Shown: positions 1 to 6,906, counted from the first letter of the stretch. The stretch is 64,000 bases of DNA from Clostridia bacterium (GCA_017395065.1 JAFPWH010000063.1:1-64000); one strand, 5' to 3'. The notes: generated from the sequence alone by a model not told the origin. Made by a program: numbers and translations.

Positions 1-218
1 CGACCCGCGTCCGGCCCCCGCCCGCGCGCCGCCAGCGCGCCCCGGCGAAACCCGGCGACCTACCCCGGCCCCGCCTGCTCGAGAAGGCGGCCCCGGCGTC
101 CCCCTACGACCGAACCTTTCCGCCCCGGCGCCGGGCGGGAAGCCCCCCAAGGAAAACGAAAGGAGGAAACCCCGCATGCCCCGCCCACCACCGCTTTGCC
201 CACTGCAGGTCCGCCTGA
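1..218 (+). other. GC-rich left edge, possible 3' end of a gene
   Basis: No protein is recognised here. Two plus-strand frames are open from the window edge, which is expected in such GC-rich DNA. One of them (first full codon at base 3) ends in TGA at 216-218. That is the same place, inside the ribozyme core, where the gene at 1300 ends before the second ribozyme, so it may be the tail of a real gene. Alternatively, an AGGAGG precedes an ATG at 176 that opens a 29-codon Pro/Arg-rich frame ending at 265. Neither reading can be settled without sequence to the left. Confidence 0.25.
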
Positions 219-262
219 TGAGGCCGGGTGGCTCCCGGCCGAAACGCGCCCCGCGTCGCGGA
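210..262 (+). ncRNA. Type I hammerhead ribozyme (copy 1)
   Basis: All elements of a hammerhead can be read in order. Stem I 5' strand TCCGC (210-214) is followed by the core CTGATGA (215-221). Stem II GGCCGGG/CCCGGCC (222-228/234-240) has a five-base loop. Then come GAAA (241-244), stem III ACGC/GCGT (244-247/253-256) with loop GCCCC, H17 = C257, and stem I 3' strand GCGGA (258-262). Stems II and III are closed, so the ends lie in stem I (type I). Predicted cleavage is between 257 and 258, 40 bases before the next start codon. The new 5' end could fold into a small GCGG/CCGC hairpin. Core residues match the established consensus CUGANGA...GAAA...UH exactly; activity is inferred. Confidence 0.88.
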
Positions 263-297
263 TAGCCCGCTAAATCTCACCCGAGGAGGAAACCCCC

Positions 298-708
298 ATG
301 AAACCGAAAACCAAACGCTACCTCTCCGACCTGGAGTCGGCCTGCAAGGCCGCCCGCGAGATCCCCGCCTGCCATAGCGTCGACGGCCCGGACGCCAAGT
401 TTATCGGCGCGCTCTGGGAAGCACGCGACCGCTTCATCGAGGACGCCACCCGGGGTCTGCCCGAGTACGAACTGCCCGCGACGGCAAGTCTCCTCGCCCG
501 GGCCCAAAGCTGGCCCGACTGTGAAGGCGCGTGGCGGCTTCCCGGCGGCAAGCTTCTGGTCTGCTGGGTCGACTTCACCGAACCCGAGGTCCTTTCCGAA
601 AACGAGTACCTTTGCCGCCTGGCCCGCCGAAGCGTCGAAATGGCAACCTTCGACGAGGATACCCGCAAAGAGGTCCTGGGCTTCTTCCGCAGCCGCCTCG
701 GGCGCTAA
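298..708 (+). CDS. Hypothetical protein, 136 aa
   Basis: I do not recognise this protein. The ATG at 298 is chosen because GAGGAGG lies 8 bases upstream and the frame is blocked further up by the ribozyme region. The product is soluble, with a Lys/Arg-rich N-terminus, several Cys and Trp residues spread along it, and no signal peptide or membrane segment. It is the first of eight small co-directional genes, each with its own strong ribosome site. The message reaching this gene would begin at the hammerhead cleavage site at 257/258, giving a short 40-base leader. Function unknown; probably cytoplasmic. Confidence 0.7.
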   Translation: MKPKTKRYLSDLESACKAAREIPACHSVDGPDAKFIGALWEARDRFIEDATRGLPEYELPATASLLARAQSWPDCEGAWRLPGGKLLVCWVDFTEPEVLSENEYLCRLARRSVEMATFDEDTRKEVLGFFRSRLGR

Positions 709-747
709 GCCCGGGGTGGTCCTTTTCAGAACAGGAGGGCTCTCACC

Positions 748-1008
748 ATGAATATCACCATCACCAAGACCGAAGACGCCTGGACTTTCGGCACCGTCGC
801 CCGGGGCTCCGAACGCTTCACCTTTGAAGTAAAGCGCTGCGAGGACGCCACCGTTTTCGGCATCGACCAGGGCCGCATCGTAAAGCTCTGGATCGCCACT
901 GCCATCGGCTATACGCCCATTGCCACCTATGAGCGGGGTTGGGACAGGCTCCCGCGCTGCGAGGAGCACTGGGAGGTCACCCAGGCCATCATCGACCGGT
1001 TCAACTGA
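748..1008 (+). CDS. Hypothetical protein, 86 aa (possible DUF7678-like)
   Basis: Small soluble protein with alternating beta-type residues and many aromatics. The stretch GIDQGRIVKLWI followed by YERGWDRLP resembles small proteins of clostridial phage-like elements that I recall as DUF7678; that link is from memory and weak. The ATG at 748 follows AGGAGGGCTCTCACC. It starts 39 bases after the previous stop and ends 27 bases before the next gene, so it is probably cotranscribed with its neighbours. No catalytic motif is visible. Confidence 0.7.
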   Translation: MNITITKTEDAWTFGTVARGSERFTFEVKRCEDATVFGIDQGRIVKLWIATAIGYTPIATYERGWDRLPRCEEHWEVTQAIIDRFN

Positions 1009-1035
1009 GCATTCAAATACAAAGGAGGAAGTATC

Positions 1036-1266
1036 ATGAACGAGTACTATGAGGACTACGACGAGGAGAACGAGCGCCTGACCGAGGAAGAAGTGGTCGA
1101 CGGCCTGCGCGCCCTTTTGCAGGGCGAGGACCTGGACGACACGCTGCTTGAGGGCAGCTACACCCGTACCTACGAGGACGGAGGCTACCTGACCTGGGAC
1201 AAGGGCTTTACGCTCCATACGGCCGACGGCTCGGTCTTCCAGATCACCGTCAAGCAGGAACGCTGA
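1036..1266 (+). CDS. Hypothetical acidic protein, 76 aa
   Basis: Very acidic small protein: the first 25 residues are almost all Asp, Glu, Tyr and Asn, followed by a short helix-like stretch and a C-terminal half rich in Thr, Gly and aromatic residues. The ATG at 1036 is preceded by AAAGGAGGAAGTATC. Third gene of the small-gene run. Strong acidity is a common trait of small phage proteins that mimic DNA or bind basic partners, but nothing here proves such a role. Function unknown. Confidence 0.68.
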   Translation: MNEYYEDYDEENERLTEEEVVDGLRALLQGEDLDDTLLEGSYTRTYEDGGYLTWDKGFTLHTADGSVFQITVKQER

Positions 1267-1299
1267 CGGCTTCTAAATCGAGAAGAGGAGGTATTTTCC

Positions 1300-1497
1300 A
1301 TGATGACCCGCAACGAGGCCATAGCCTACGGCAAGCGCATCGGCGTCCGCTACTACGTCGTCAACGAGCACGACTGCATCGTCGGGGGAACGAAGACCCT
1401 CGCACAGGCCAAGGCCATGAAAAAACGCTTTGAAATCGAGGACCGCAGGAATCCCTGGACGCACGGCGAGACCCGGTTCTTCATCCAGCCCGCCTGA
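1300..1497 (+). CDS. Hypothetical protein, 65 aa; stop codon lies in a ribozyme core
   Basis: Small basic protein, not recognised. Starts at ATG 1300 or the adjacent ATG 1303, with GAGGAGG about 10 bases upstream. No membrane segment or known motif. The remarkable feature is the 3' end: the TGA stop (1495-1497) is part of the CTGACGA core of the second hammerhead, and the last codons form its stem I 5' strand. A ribosome terminating here would cover the core and prevent folding, so translation of this gene could delay self-cleavage of the transcript. That coupling is inference. Confidence 0.68.
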   Translation: MMTRNEAIAYGKRIGVRYYVVNEHDCIVGGTKTLAQAKAMKKRFEIEDRRNPWTHGETRFFIQPA

Positions 1498-1547
1498 CGA
1501 TGGCCCGGCGGTTCCGGGCCGAAACGCTCCTGGGGGAGCGTCGCGGG
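1489..1547 (+). ncRNA. Type I hammerhead ribozyme (copy 2)
   Basis: Stem I CCCGC/GCGGG (1489-1493/1543-1547) and core CTGACGA (1494-1500) are followed by one extra T (1501). Stem II GGCCCGG/CCGGGCC (1502-1508/1514-1520) is capped by CGGTT. Then come GAAA (1521-1524), stem III ACGCTCC/GGAGCGT (1524-1530/1535-1541) with loop TGGG, and H17 = C1542. Cleavage is predicted between 1542 and 1543. The single extra base between A9 and stem II departs from consensus and could lower activity. After the cleavage site GCGGG-AAA-CCCGC can form its own hairpin, competing with stem I. The core overlaps the stop codon of the upstream gene. Confidence 0.78.
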
Positions 1548-1603
1548 AAACCCGCAAAAAATCTTTCAAATCGCCAGGGCCATTGCCCGGAAAGGAATCT
1601 GCT

Positions 1604-2191
1604 ATGACCAGGAACGACATTCGCAGGATCTTCACCGAAAAGGTGACCGAACTTCTTAATCAGGGGTACGACTTTTTCCCCGACACCATGAGCGGGCACC
1701 AGGGCGAGATCGCCAAGATCGACCTTCGCAAAGGCTCTCAAATCGTCCGGGTGCTCCTTGAGCGCGAGCTCCTCTGGAGCCACATCGGCGAAGGCTTCCA
1801 CGGTGACGCGGTCACCCTGACGGTCGGCACCGCCCCGGCGGACACCCGCGTCAGCCATTGGGATGGCACGATCTGGAACAACCGCCTCGACGTGAGCTTC
1901 CAAATGCGCTGGGCCGAACTCCGCGCGGGCGGCGAGGGCTGGTACTGCGACATGGATGAAGCCAAACGCGTCGGGCACATCCAAAGGGAGCGCCGAAGGA
2001 ACATCCGAATGACGAGCCGCACCGAGCTCGGCGACGCTTTCAAATCCGCGGCCTTGAAATGGCTGAAAAAGCAGCCGCGCATGAAGACCTGCAAGCTCAG
2101 CGACATCGAAAAGATGGAGCGGGTTCAATGCGAGAGCGGGAGGCGCTACTACGAGATCCGCGCCAAGGGCCAGCGCTTCACAATCGGGTAA
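1604..2191 (+). CDS. Hypothetical protein, 195 aa
   Basis: Largest of the left-end small genes. The ATG at 1604 is chosen rather than an earlier in-frame start because GGAAAGGAATC sits just upstream and the earlier frame runs through the ribozyme. The N-terminus looks helical (RRIFTEKVTELLNQGYDFF), the middle is beta-rich with many Trp residues, and the C-terminus is Lys/Arg-rich with a short YYEIRAKGQRF segment. No signal peptide or membrane segment. Not recognised. It starts 61 bases after the predicted cleavage site of ribozyme copy 2, and its stop codon again falls where a ribozyme core would be expected (see 2185-2277). Confidence 0.7.
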   Translation: MTRNDIRRIFTEKVTELLNQGYDFFPDTMSGHQGEIAKIDLRKGSQIVRVLLERELLWSHIGEGFHGDAVTLTVGTAPADTRVSHWDGTIWNNRLDVSFQMRWAELRAGGEGWYCDMDEAKRVGHIQRERRRNIRMTSRTELGDAFKSAALKWLKKQPRMKTCKLSDIEKMERVQCESGRRYYEIRAKGQRFTIG

Positions 2192-2277
2192 AGCCCGGAG
2201 GCGCCGCTGCGGCGGTTCCTCAGAGGGCTTCGAAATGCGCCGGAGCATTCTGAGGAGCAGCCGAAGCTCCTAAATAT
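2185..2277 (+). ncRNA. Structured intergenic RNA, probable decayed hammerhead
   Basis: This gap has the same order of parts as the two hammerheads: a strong hairpin AGCCC...GGGCT (from 2191), then CGAAA, then a small hairpin ATGC...GCAT followed by TC. However the bases where CTGANGA should be read CGGGTAA, with the TAA being the stop codon of the preceding gene, and no convincing stem I pairs across it. The outer hairpin is enlarged by an inner GAGG/CCTC plus GCCGC/GCGGC stem, and a further hairpin GGAGC/GCTCC follows. I read it as a ribozyme that has lost its core, or an unrelated structured leader. Confidence 0.4.
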
Positions 2278-2306
2278 GGAAGGGCATCGCCCGGAAAGGA
2301 ATCCCC

Positions 2307-2549
2307 ATGAAGTACAACAACGATACCGGTATGGAGCCCAGGCTCCAGGCAGCGGTACAGGAACTGCTGCACGAATTGAACCTGCGCCTACGCGGCGGTT
2401 CCTCCACGCGGCAATTGTACATTGCCCAGCTCAACGGAATCGCCACGGCCCTGCACGCCCTGACCGACGAGATCTGGAGCGTCAGGATCGAAAAGAGCGA
2501 AGCCGTTTTCATCAACGAAGACGAGACCGAGTGCATCACCGTCGAGTAG
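2307..2549 (+). CDS. Hypothetical protein, 80 aa
   Basis: Small, mostly helical soluble protein with Leu-rich heptad-like spacing (LLHELNLRLRG) and an acidic C-terminus. Not recognised. The ATG at 2307 follows GCCCGGAAAGGAATCCCC; nearly the same leader (GCCCGGAAAGGAATC) stands before the gene at 1604, showing the two leaders are duplicated or under common constraint. No catalytic or metal-binding motif is visible. It is followed 26 bases later by the next gene. Confidence 0.65.
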   Translation: MKYNNDTGMEPRLQAAVQELLHELNLRLRGGSSTRQLYIAQLNGIATALHALTDEIWSVRIEKSEAVFINEDETECITVE

Positions 2550-2575
2550 CTCGCAAATCGGAAGGAGGCATACCC

Positions 2576-2809
2576 GTGAAGTTCTTCGACCTGAACGACA
2601 ACAGCGTCACCACGCTCTCGGAAATCCGCAGGGACTGGGCTGACGCACGCGCCGAAGACCCCGAAAACACCGCACCGGACTTCCTCACGGAAATCTTCGA
2701 AATCCTGATGGCCACAGTCAACGGCCGCAACGACCTCGAGATCGTCGGCCCCACCCCGCGCGAAGTGAACAGGCTCATCCTGAAACTGTGCGCACGGCTT
2801 TTGAATTGA
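2576..2809 (+). CDS. Hypothetical protein, 77 aa (GTG start)
   Basis: The start is GTG at 2576, chosen because GGAAGGAGG ends 8 bases upstream; the open frame continues upstream into the previous gene but without a ribosome site. The product begins MKFFDLNDNS and is acidic with an amphipathic helix in the middle (DFLTEIFEILMATV) and another near the end (VNRLILKLCARLL). Soluble, not recognised. Its stop overlaps the ribosome site of the following gene, so the two are probably translationally linked. Confidence 0.62.
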   Translation: MKFFDLNDNSVTTLSEIRRDWADARAEDPENTAPDFLTEIFEILMATVNGRNDLEIVGPTPREVNRLILKLCARLLN

Positions 2810-2820
2810 GGAAAGGAGGT

Positions 2821-2982
2821 ATGGACGAGACAGTGGACCGCGAAGAACGGCGCAAGGCTCTACTCCGGGAGCTTTCCAAGCTGAAGGCTGAGCTGCGCAA
2901 AACAAAAGGCGCATACAAGCGAGCGGTGATCATAAGCGAGATACGTAATATCTGCGGACAGATCGAACGGCTGATGGAATAG
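2821..2982 (+). CDS. Small coiled-coil-like protein, 53 aa
   Basis: Very charged helical peptide with heptad-like spacing (LLRELSKLKAELRKTKGAYKR), likely a coiled coil. The ATG at 2821 follows TTGAGGAAAGGAGGT. The AGGAGG almost abuts the start, so the effective ribosome site may be the earlier GAGG 9 bases upstream. It begins 11 bases after the stop of the gene before it. Last of the plus-strand run; it converges on the zinc-ribbon gene that ends at 3025. Function unknown. Confidence 0.6.
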   Translation: MDETVDREERRKALLRELSKLKAELRKTKGAYKRAVIISEIRNICGQIERLME

Positions 2983-3024
2983 CTGCGCAAGTTACGCTGC
3001 TCTCTCAAATACGCACGCTACATT

Positions 3025-3408
3025 TCATTCCTTCTTCCTTCGGTAGTTTCTTTGCTTGCACGCATGTGAACAGAATACAGTATCCCGTCGCACGGCTTTG
3101 AAATGCCTGCCGCAGCAGGGACAGGTCTTATACCGTTCAAGTTCACGCGCCTGTTTTTGCCGCACAATCGACGCATCGTTGCGGCAACGGTAGGAACAGT
3201 ATCGTATGCCTTTATGGTAGCTTTCCACGGGACTATAGAAAAACCGGTGACAATGCATGCACAGTACTTGGGCAATGGTGCTATATCTGCTTCTGTGCAC
3301 AAGCGCAGGCATTAGCCCGTCACGGTTTTCAATCCATGCGCTGCCTGTGCTTTCGTCGAATTCCTTTTTCAGTTTCCTTTGTCCTTCAGGTGTATAGAAA
3401 TCGTACAT
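3025..3408 (-). CDS. Zinc-ribbon protein, 127 aa
   Basis: Two Cys-pair modules are visible. Residues about 50-75 contain CMHC...YCSYRC and residues about 95-120 contain CPCC...FCSHAC followed by a basic tail KQRNYRRKK, an arrangement typical of small zinc ribbons that bind nucleic acid or protein. No enzyme domain. The ATG at 3408 is preceded by AGGAGGACC. The C-terminal ribbon and basic tail resemble the end of the larger protein at 7278-8384, and both genes have TTACGC-type motifs upstream, so they may be regulated together. Likely a DNA-binding or accessory protein of the element; exact role unknown. Confidence 0.7.
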   Translation of the reverse strand: MYDFYTPEGQRKLKKEFDESTGSAWIENRDGLMPALVHRSRYSTIAQVLCMHCHRFFYSPVESYHKGIRYCSYRCRNDASIVRQKQARELERYKTCPCCGRHFKAVRRDTVFCSHACKQRNYRRKKE

Positions 3409-3421
3409 AGGTCCTCCTGTC

Positions 3422-3535
3422 TATTTCGTTACGTTTCCGGCTTTGGCTGATTTTAGCCGAAGCTGATAGCGTAACAGGTCTGTATGTTACGCTTCCTCCT
3501 TCAGCAGAATTATGCCGGGGTAACGCGCAACAGTT
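3422..3535. promoter_or_regulatory. Repeated GTTACG/CGTAAC sites upstream of the zinc-ribbon gene
   Basis: Directly upstream of the gene that starts at 3408 there are several copies of GTTACG or its complement (near 3428, 3470, 3486 and 3521). A hairpin GGCTTTGGCT...AGCCGAAGC stands in the middle. The motif resembles the TTACGC tandem array before the gene at 7278. A shared operator is inferred; no promoter boxes could be assigned with confidence. Confidence 0.35.
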
Positions 3536-3708
3536 CGTCATGGCTTTTGATTGTGCAAAATAACACAAAGCCGTATGGGTAACAAAGATTCGTAATTGCT
3601 GATACGCAGGAGCGACAAGCCTGGCCTTTGCGCAAAGCACCGGACAGCTTCCAAATCGAGCAAAGCTCTTTACGCACGCTTACGCTCATCGGAGGCGTCC
3701 GTGCTTTT

Positions 3709-4024
3709 TGTGGCAGTAGTGACAGTTGCGGTGGCAGTTCTTTCGGAGTACTGCCACAGTCAATTCCCTTATTTTTCGGTACATTGCGCGTGTTTGGTGG
3801 CAGAAGTGGCAGTATTTTCAATTTCTTACCCACACTCCTATAATGTATGTACCTTTTCCACGGTTTTACTTACACACTTTTTCAAATCTCGCCCAGAAGT
3901 TTAAAACACTGCCACTTCTGCCACCGACATGCCTGAACTGCCCATTTTATGGGCGATTGCGCTGTGGCAGTTGTGCTCAAGTACTGCCACTTTTACTGTC
4001 ACTACTGCCACTTTTTCTGCCACT
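3709..4024. repeat. Cluster of GTGGCAG/CTGCCAC repeats, candidate replication origin
   Basis: At least ten exact copies of the 7-mer GTGGCAG or its complement CTGCCAC lie in 315 bases: near 3710, 3731, 3751, 3797, 3806, 3909, 3918, 3964, 3984, 4005 and 4017, plus a near copy at 3995. The left group is mostly in one orientation and the right group in the other, with an AT-rich centre (about 3815-3905). This fills the gap between the primase gene and the zinc-ribbon gene, where no convincing gene exists. Arrays like this next to a replication gene are typical of iterons, so an origin is the best reading. They could also be operator sites. Confidence 0.55.
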
Positions 4025-4106
4025 TTTGGTACTTTTTCCACAGACTTCGGTCTGTTTTGCGGTGCTTGTTTCATGCCGTTTCCGGATCATGATGGTACCG
4101 CCTGTG

Positions 4107-6437
4107 CTAATCGACGAGCAAATCGTACCCGTACTCTCTTTCGTATTGCTTCTTTGCCTCCGGCGTGAGCGTGTAATCCTTGTAGAAAGAGCCTTGGTTT
4201 CTGCGCACGATCATTTCAGCGCAGGCGGTTCCCAAATGCGCGGCAAGCTGATCGCGGAATTCTTTGCTCGTCTTGGCAAAGCCGTGATTGTTGTCTTCGC
4301 ACCAGGCCTTATAGACCTTATACACCCTCCCGGTCGTGCACGCATCCATTTTGCCTTCAGGCCGCTTACACATGCACTCGTCAAAGAAAGAGATAACCGT
4401 GCTGTTTTCGGACTGATAGGTCTGGCGCGCGACGGTGACGCTGAACGGCTCCGTAAATCTGTAGCCGTTGGCGATGACCCTCTGCAGCGCTTTGACGGCC
4501 TTGTAGATGATGCCCTCGCGTTCCGCGTACAGCTTGTCTATGAGCTGCGTATCCTGCTTTTCACGGGGGATGATGTTCGGACAGTTGAAGACCATGATGC
4601 GGTTGTACACCCAGTCGCCGTCGTCTCCGCCGAACTTGGGCAGGCGATTCATGCAGAACCACAGAAAGCCAGTATAAGTGTATTCAAATGCCTGCTGGCC
4701 CTTGAACTCGGCAAACAGGCTGTCGCCGCCCGTGATCTTTTTGAACGTCTTCAGCTCATCCACGGTGAGGAAGCTCATATCCGACGATCCGGCCAGCCGC
4801 GTACCGTAGATCGCGCCCGTGCCGAAGCGCGCCTCGATCTCCCTTAAATCGATGCCGATGGAGTTGCCCTTGCCGATGAGCCGCTCCACCAGTGCCTTCA
4901 ACACCGACTTGCCGGAATCGCCGGGCCCGACCATGAACAGCGACTTCTTTGTCCGCCATGCCTTGATGTTGGATAGGATGAGACCGATCACTTCGAGCAG
5001 CAGCCAGGCAATCTCCTTATCGTTGTTTGTGAGCGTTTTCAGGTACGCGTCGAACACGGGCGTGGGCTGGGGCTTCCCCGTCCAGTCGCAGGGGATCTGC
5101 ACGGTGGAGTAGACGCTCGGCGTATGCGGTATCATTGTGAGCGAATTCGCTTCTACGCGCAGCAGGCAGTTTGTGAAATTGATCAGCGTCTCGTTGGCGT
5201 TCAGCTCATCCTGCGGCACGTAATCCAGGTCGGTAATGATCTGCTGGTACGCCTCGTTGATCGTATTCATCTTTACGAGCTCGGGATCATAGTCCTCGAC
5301 GTACCTTTTGATACAGCCCTTGAACATATCGTCGGCGTATAATTTATATACCCCGTCCTGTTCATAGACGTACTTCAGCAGGCACTGCTTGCCGTTATCC
5401 CTCACGAGCAGGTATTTCAGGTGATCGCGCACGTACCGGGCAAGCAGCGGCGCTACTACGTACGGTTCCCCGGTCATGTCATTAAAGCGGATGAACGGCG
5501 GATGCCCCATCACGGAGCGGTGGAACGTACCCCGGCAGGCTTCGATGCCCTGCTCGATGGTTGCCGTTCGGTAATCCTCCCGTTCCCACTTTTCACGGAA
5601 GAGCGCGGATGTGCGGAAGATCTGATCGATGAGCTCTGGGTCGGGACCGGTCCTGAAGGCGATGATCGCGCACAGCGCACAGTCGGCCTCGGACTGGGAG
5701 CCGTAATCTGAGAAATCTCCGTCGTAGTAGAGCTTACGGAACTTGTCCGCGTTTACCTGCCGTTCGAGGCTTGCGACGATCCTGTTGATCGTATCCGCGC
5801 TGTGCTTGAGTTTGACGGGCTTGACCGCTTCGCAGCTTTCAGCGGGCGGCCCGCTGCCTGCGCTGCAGGTCACGGCCTTTTTGCCCTCCTTGCGGCGCAT
5901 ATCCCTGTCGAGGGTCACCAGCAGCGCATCGGTGCATTCCCTGAGCGGTACGTCTTTTATGGCGTTGCCGGTGAAAACCGCAAAACGGTTGGTGATGCAT
6001 CCGAAATACAGCTCGGTGCGGTTATTGGGATTCTTCATGTAATAGGCTCTGTCGAGCTTTTTCTTACCCGCCCTGTCTGTGTACGTCGGCAGCCGCGCAG
6101 GATCGCATTTGCCGTAGATATGGATGCCGCCGCCACTCACGGAGCGCTCCGCATAGGAATCGAAGCGTTCGAGCATGAGCTGCACATGCGGGTCCGACAG
6201 CTCGTAGTGATCCATATCCAGGAAGAAGTATTCCTCCGGGATCTTGAAGCCCACGCCGTCCATGCCGTGCGCTTTCGCGCCTGCGACGGCTTCGTCATAG
6301 GTGACCCAGGTGCTTTTGTAATCGTCGCTTGTACCGGTGGCCGTGCCCGTTGCGGATTTGGGCACTTTCGTCTTTTCGCCCTTGCGGGTCTCGTATCTCC
6401 AGCAGAACCAGATTCTTTGTTGTTTGAGCTCGTTCAT
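4107..6437 (-). CDS. Primase-polymerase / SF3 helicase (phage-plasmid primase, D5/P4 family)
   Basis: A 776-residue replication protein. The N-terminal 150 residues carry archaeo-eukaryotic primase motifs: LDMDHY (acidic metal site) and GGGIHIY (the small-x-His motif). The C-terminal half is a superfamily 3 helicase of the poxvirus D5/P4 type, with Walker A GPGDSGKS near residue 502 and a conserved SSDMSF segment after it. Such proteins prime and unwind DNA at the origin of phage satellites and plasmids. Start ATG 6437 has GGAGG upstream. The gene is bracketed by repeat arrays at 3709-4024 and 6591-6830, which fits a self-contained replicon. A terminator-like hairpin lies only 36 bases before the start. 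Confidence 0.9.
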   Translation of the reverse strand: MNELKQQRIWFCWRYETRKGEKTKVPKSATGTATGTSDDYKSTWVTYDEAVAGAKAHGMDGVGFKIPEEYFFLDMDHYELSDPHVQLMLERFDSYAERSVSGGGIHIYGKCDPARLPTYTDRAGKKKLDRAYYMKNPNNRTELYFGCITNRFAVFTGNAIKDVPLRECTDALLVTLDRDMRRKEGKKAVTCSAGSGPPAESCEAVKPVKLKHSADTINRIVASLERQVNADKFRKLYYDGDFSDYGSQSEADCALCAIIAFRTGPDPELIDQIFRTSALFREKWEREDYRTATIEQGIEACRGTFHRSVMGHPPFIRFNDMTGEPYVVAPLLARYVRDHLKYLLVRDNGKQCLLKYVYEQDGVYKLYADDMFKGCIKRYVEDYDPELVKMNTINEAYQQIITDLDYVPQDELNANETLINFTNCLLRVEANSLTMIPHTPSVYSTVQIPCDWTGKPQPTPVFDAYLKTLTNNDKEIAWLLLEVIGLILSNIKAWRTKKSLFMVGPGDSGKSVLKALVERLIGKGNSIGIDLREIEARFGTGAIYGTRLAGSSDMSFLTVDELKTFKKITGGDSLFAEFKGQQAFEYTYTGFLWFCMNRLPKFGGDDGDWVYNRIMVFNCPNIIPREKQDTQLIDKLYAEREGIIYKAVKALQRVIANGYRFTEPFSVTVARQTYQSENSTVISFFDECMCKRPEGKMDACTTGRVYKVYKAWCEDNNHGFAKTSKEFRDQLAAHLGTACAEMIVRRNQGSFYKDYTLTPEAKKQYEREYGYDLLVD

Positions 6438-6472
6438 TGATTCCTCCGTCAGTCGTTTGGGGCATAAGAAAA

Positions 6473-6498
6473 CCCCGAAGGCTTTTGTTCCTTCGGGG
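6473..6498 (-). terminator. Terminator-like hairpin just upstream of the primase gene
   Basis: CCCCGAAGG/CCTTCGGGG (6473-6481/6490-6498) followed on the minus strand by TTTTCTT. Read on the minus strand it would stop transcripts coming from the right 36 bases before the primase start, so it may act as an attenuator or insulator for that gene. Confidence 0.6.
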
Positions 6499-6590
6499 CT
6501 TCTGTGCGGGGTTCCGGGTCTGGGTATTTGCGTCGCGCTTTCGCTCAGATTCTCTGTTTTTCACATGATAGCATTATAGCACCTGCTATA

Positions 6591-6630
6591 GTCCACTTTT
6601 GTTCACTTTAGTCCACTATGGTTCATTTTG
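6591..6630. repeat. Four tandem 10-bp repeats upstream of the primase gene
   Basis: Four consecutive 10-mers of the pattern GTYCAYTWTN run exactly head to tail. They lie beside a minus-strand TATAAT (complement at about 6574-6579), so they would occupy its -35 region. One helical turn per unit means all copies face the same side of the DNA, as expected for cooperative binding of a replication initiator or repressor. The rest of the gene-free stretch 6499-6906 holds the second array (6751-6830) and otherwise only AT-rich DNA. Confidence 0.6.
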
Positions 6631-6750
6631 AAGATGTTTAACTTACAGTTAACGCGCTTCTTTTCACGGCCTTTCTGTTGCTGCGGTTTAGATTTGGCGG
6701 CTATAGATTCAAATCCACTTTGACAGATTACACTATAACAGCTTTTCCCT

Positions 6751-6830
6751 ATGAAACCAAGTGAATTTTACTGAAATCTACAGAAATCTTGCGAAAAAGT
6801 GCGAAAAATCATGAAATTCAGTGAATACTC
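6751..6830. repeat. Eight phased 10-bp GAA-type repeats
   Basis: Between 6751 and 6830 the sequence splits into eight adjacent 10-mers, each with GAA at positions 3 to 5 (ATGAAACCAA, GTGAATTTTA, CTGAAATCTA and so on). Phasing at 10 bases implies a curved A-tract region or an array of binding sites. TGAA half-sites also occur, on the opposite strand, in the array at 6591-6630. Most likely part of the control or origin region of the primase replicon. Confidence 0.55.
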
Positions 6831-6906
6831 TCTACATTTGCCCCATATAAAGCCCTTGCAAAGGCCGACATCCAAATTGAATGGGTGAGACCTTCTCCGT
6901 GTACTG

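Noticed and set aside
277..1218. 313-residue minus-strand frame across the small genes
   Set aside because: It runs opposite to three genes with clear ribosome sites and is Gly/Ala/Val-rich as expected from GC-rich antisense DNA.
1..3000. CRISPR array or tRNA gene among the short repeats of the left end
   Set aside because: The repeats are leader/ribozyme similarities of irregular spacing; no direct repeat-spacer pattern and no cloverleaf was seen.
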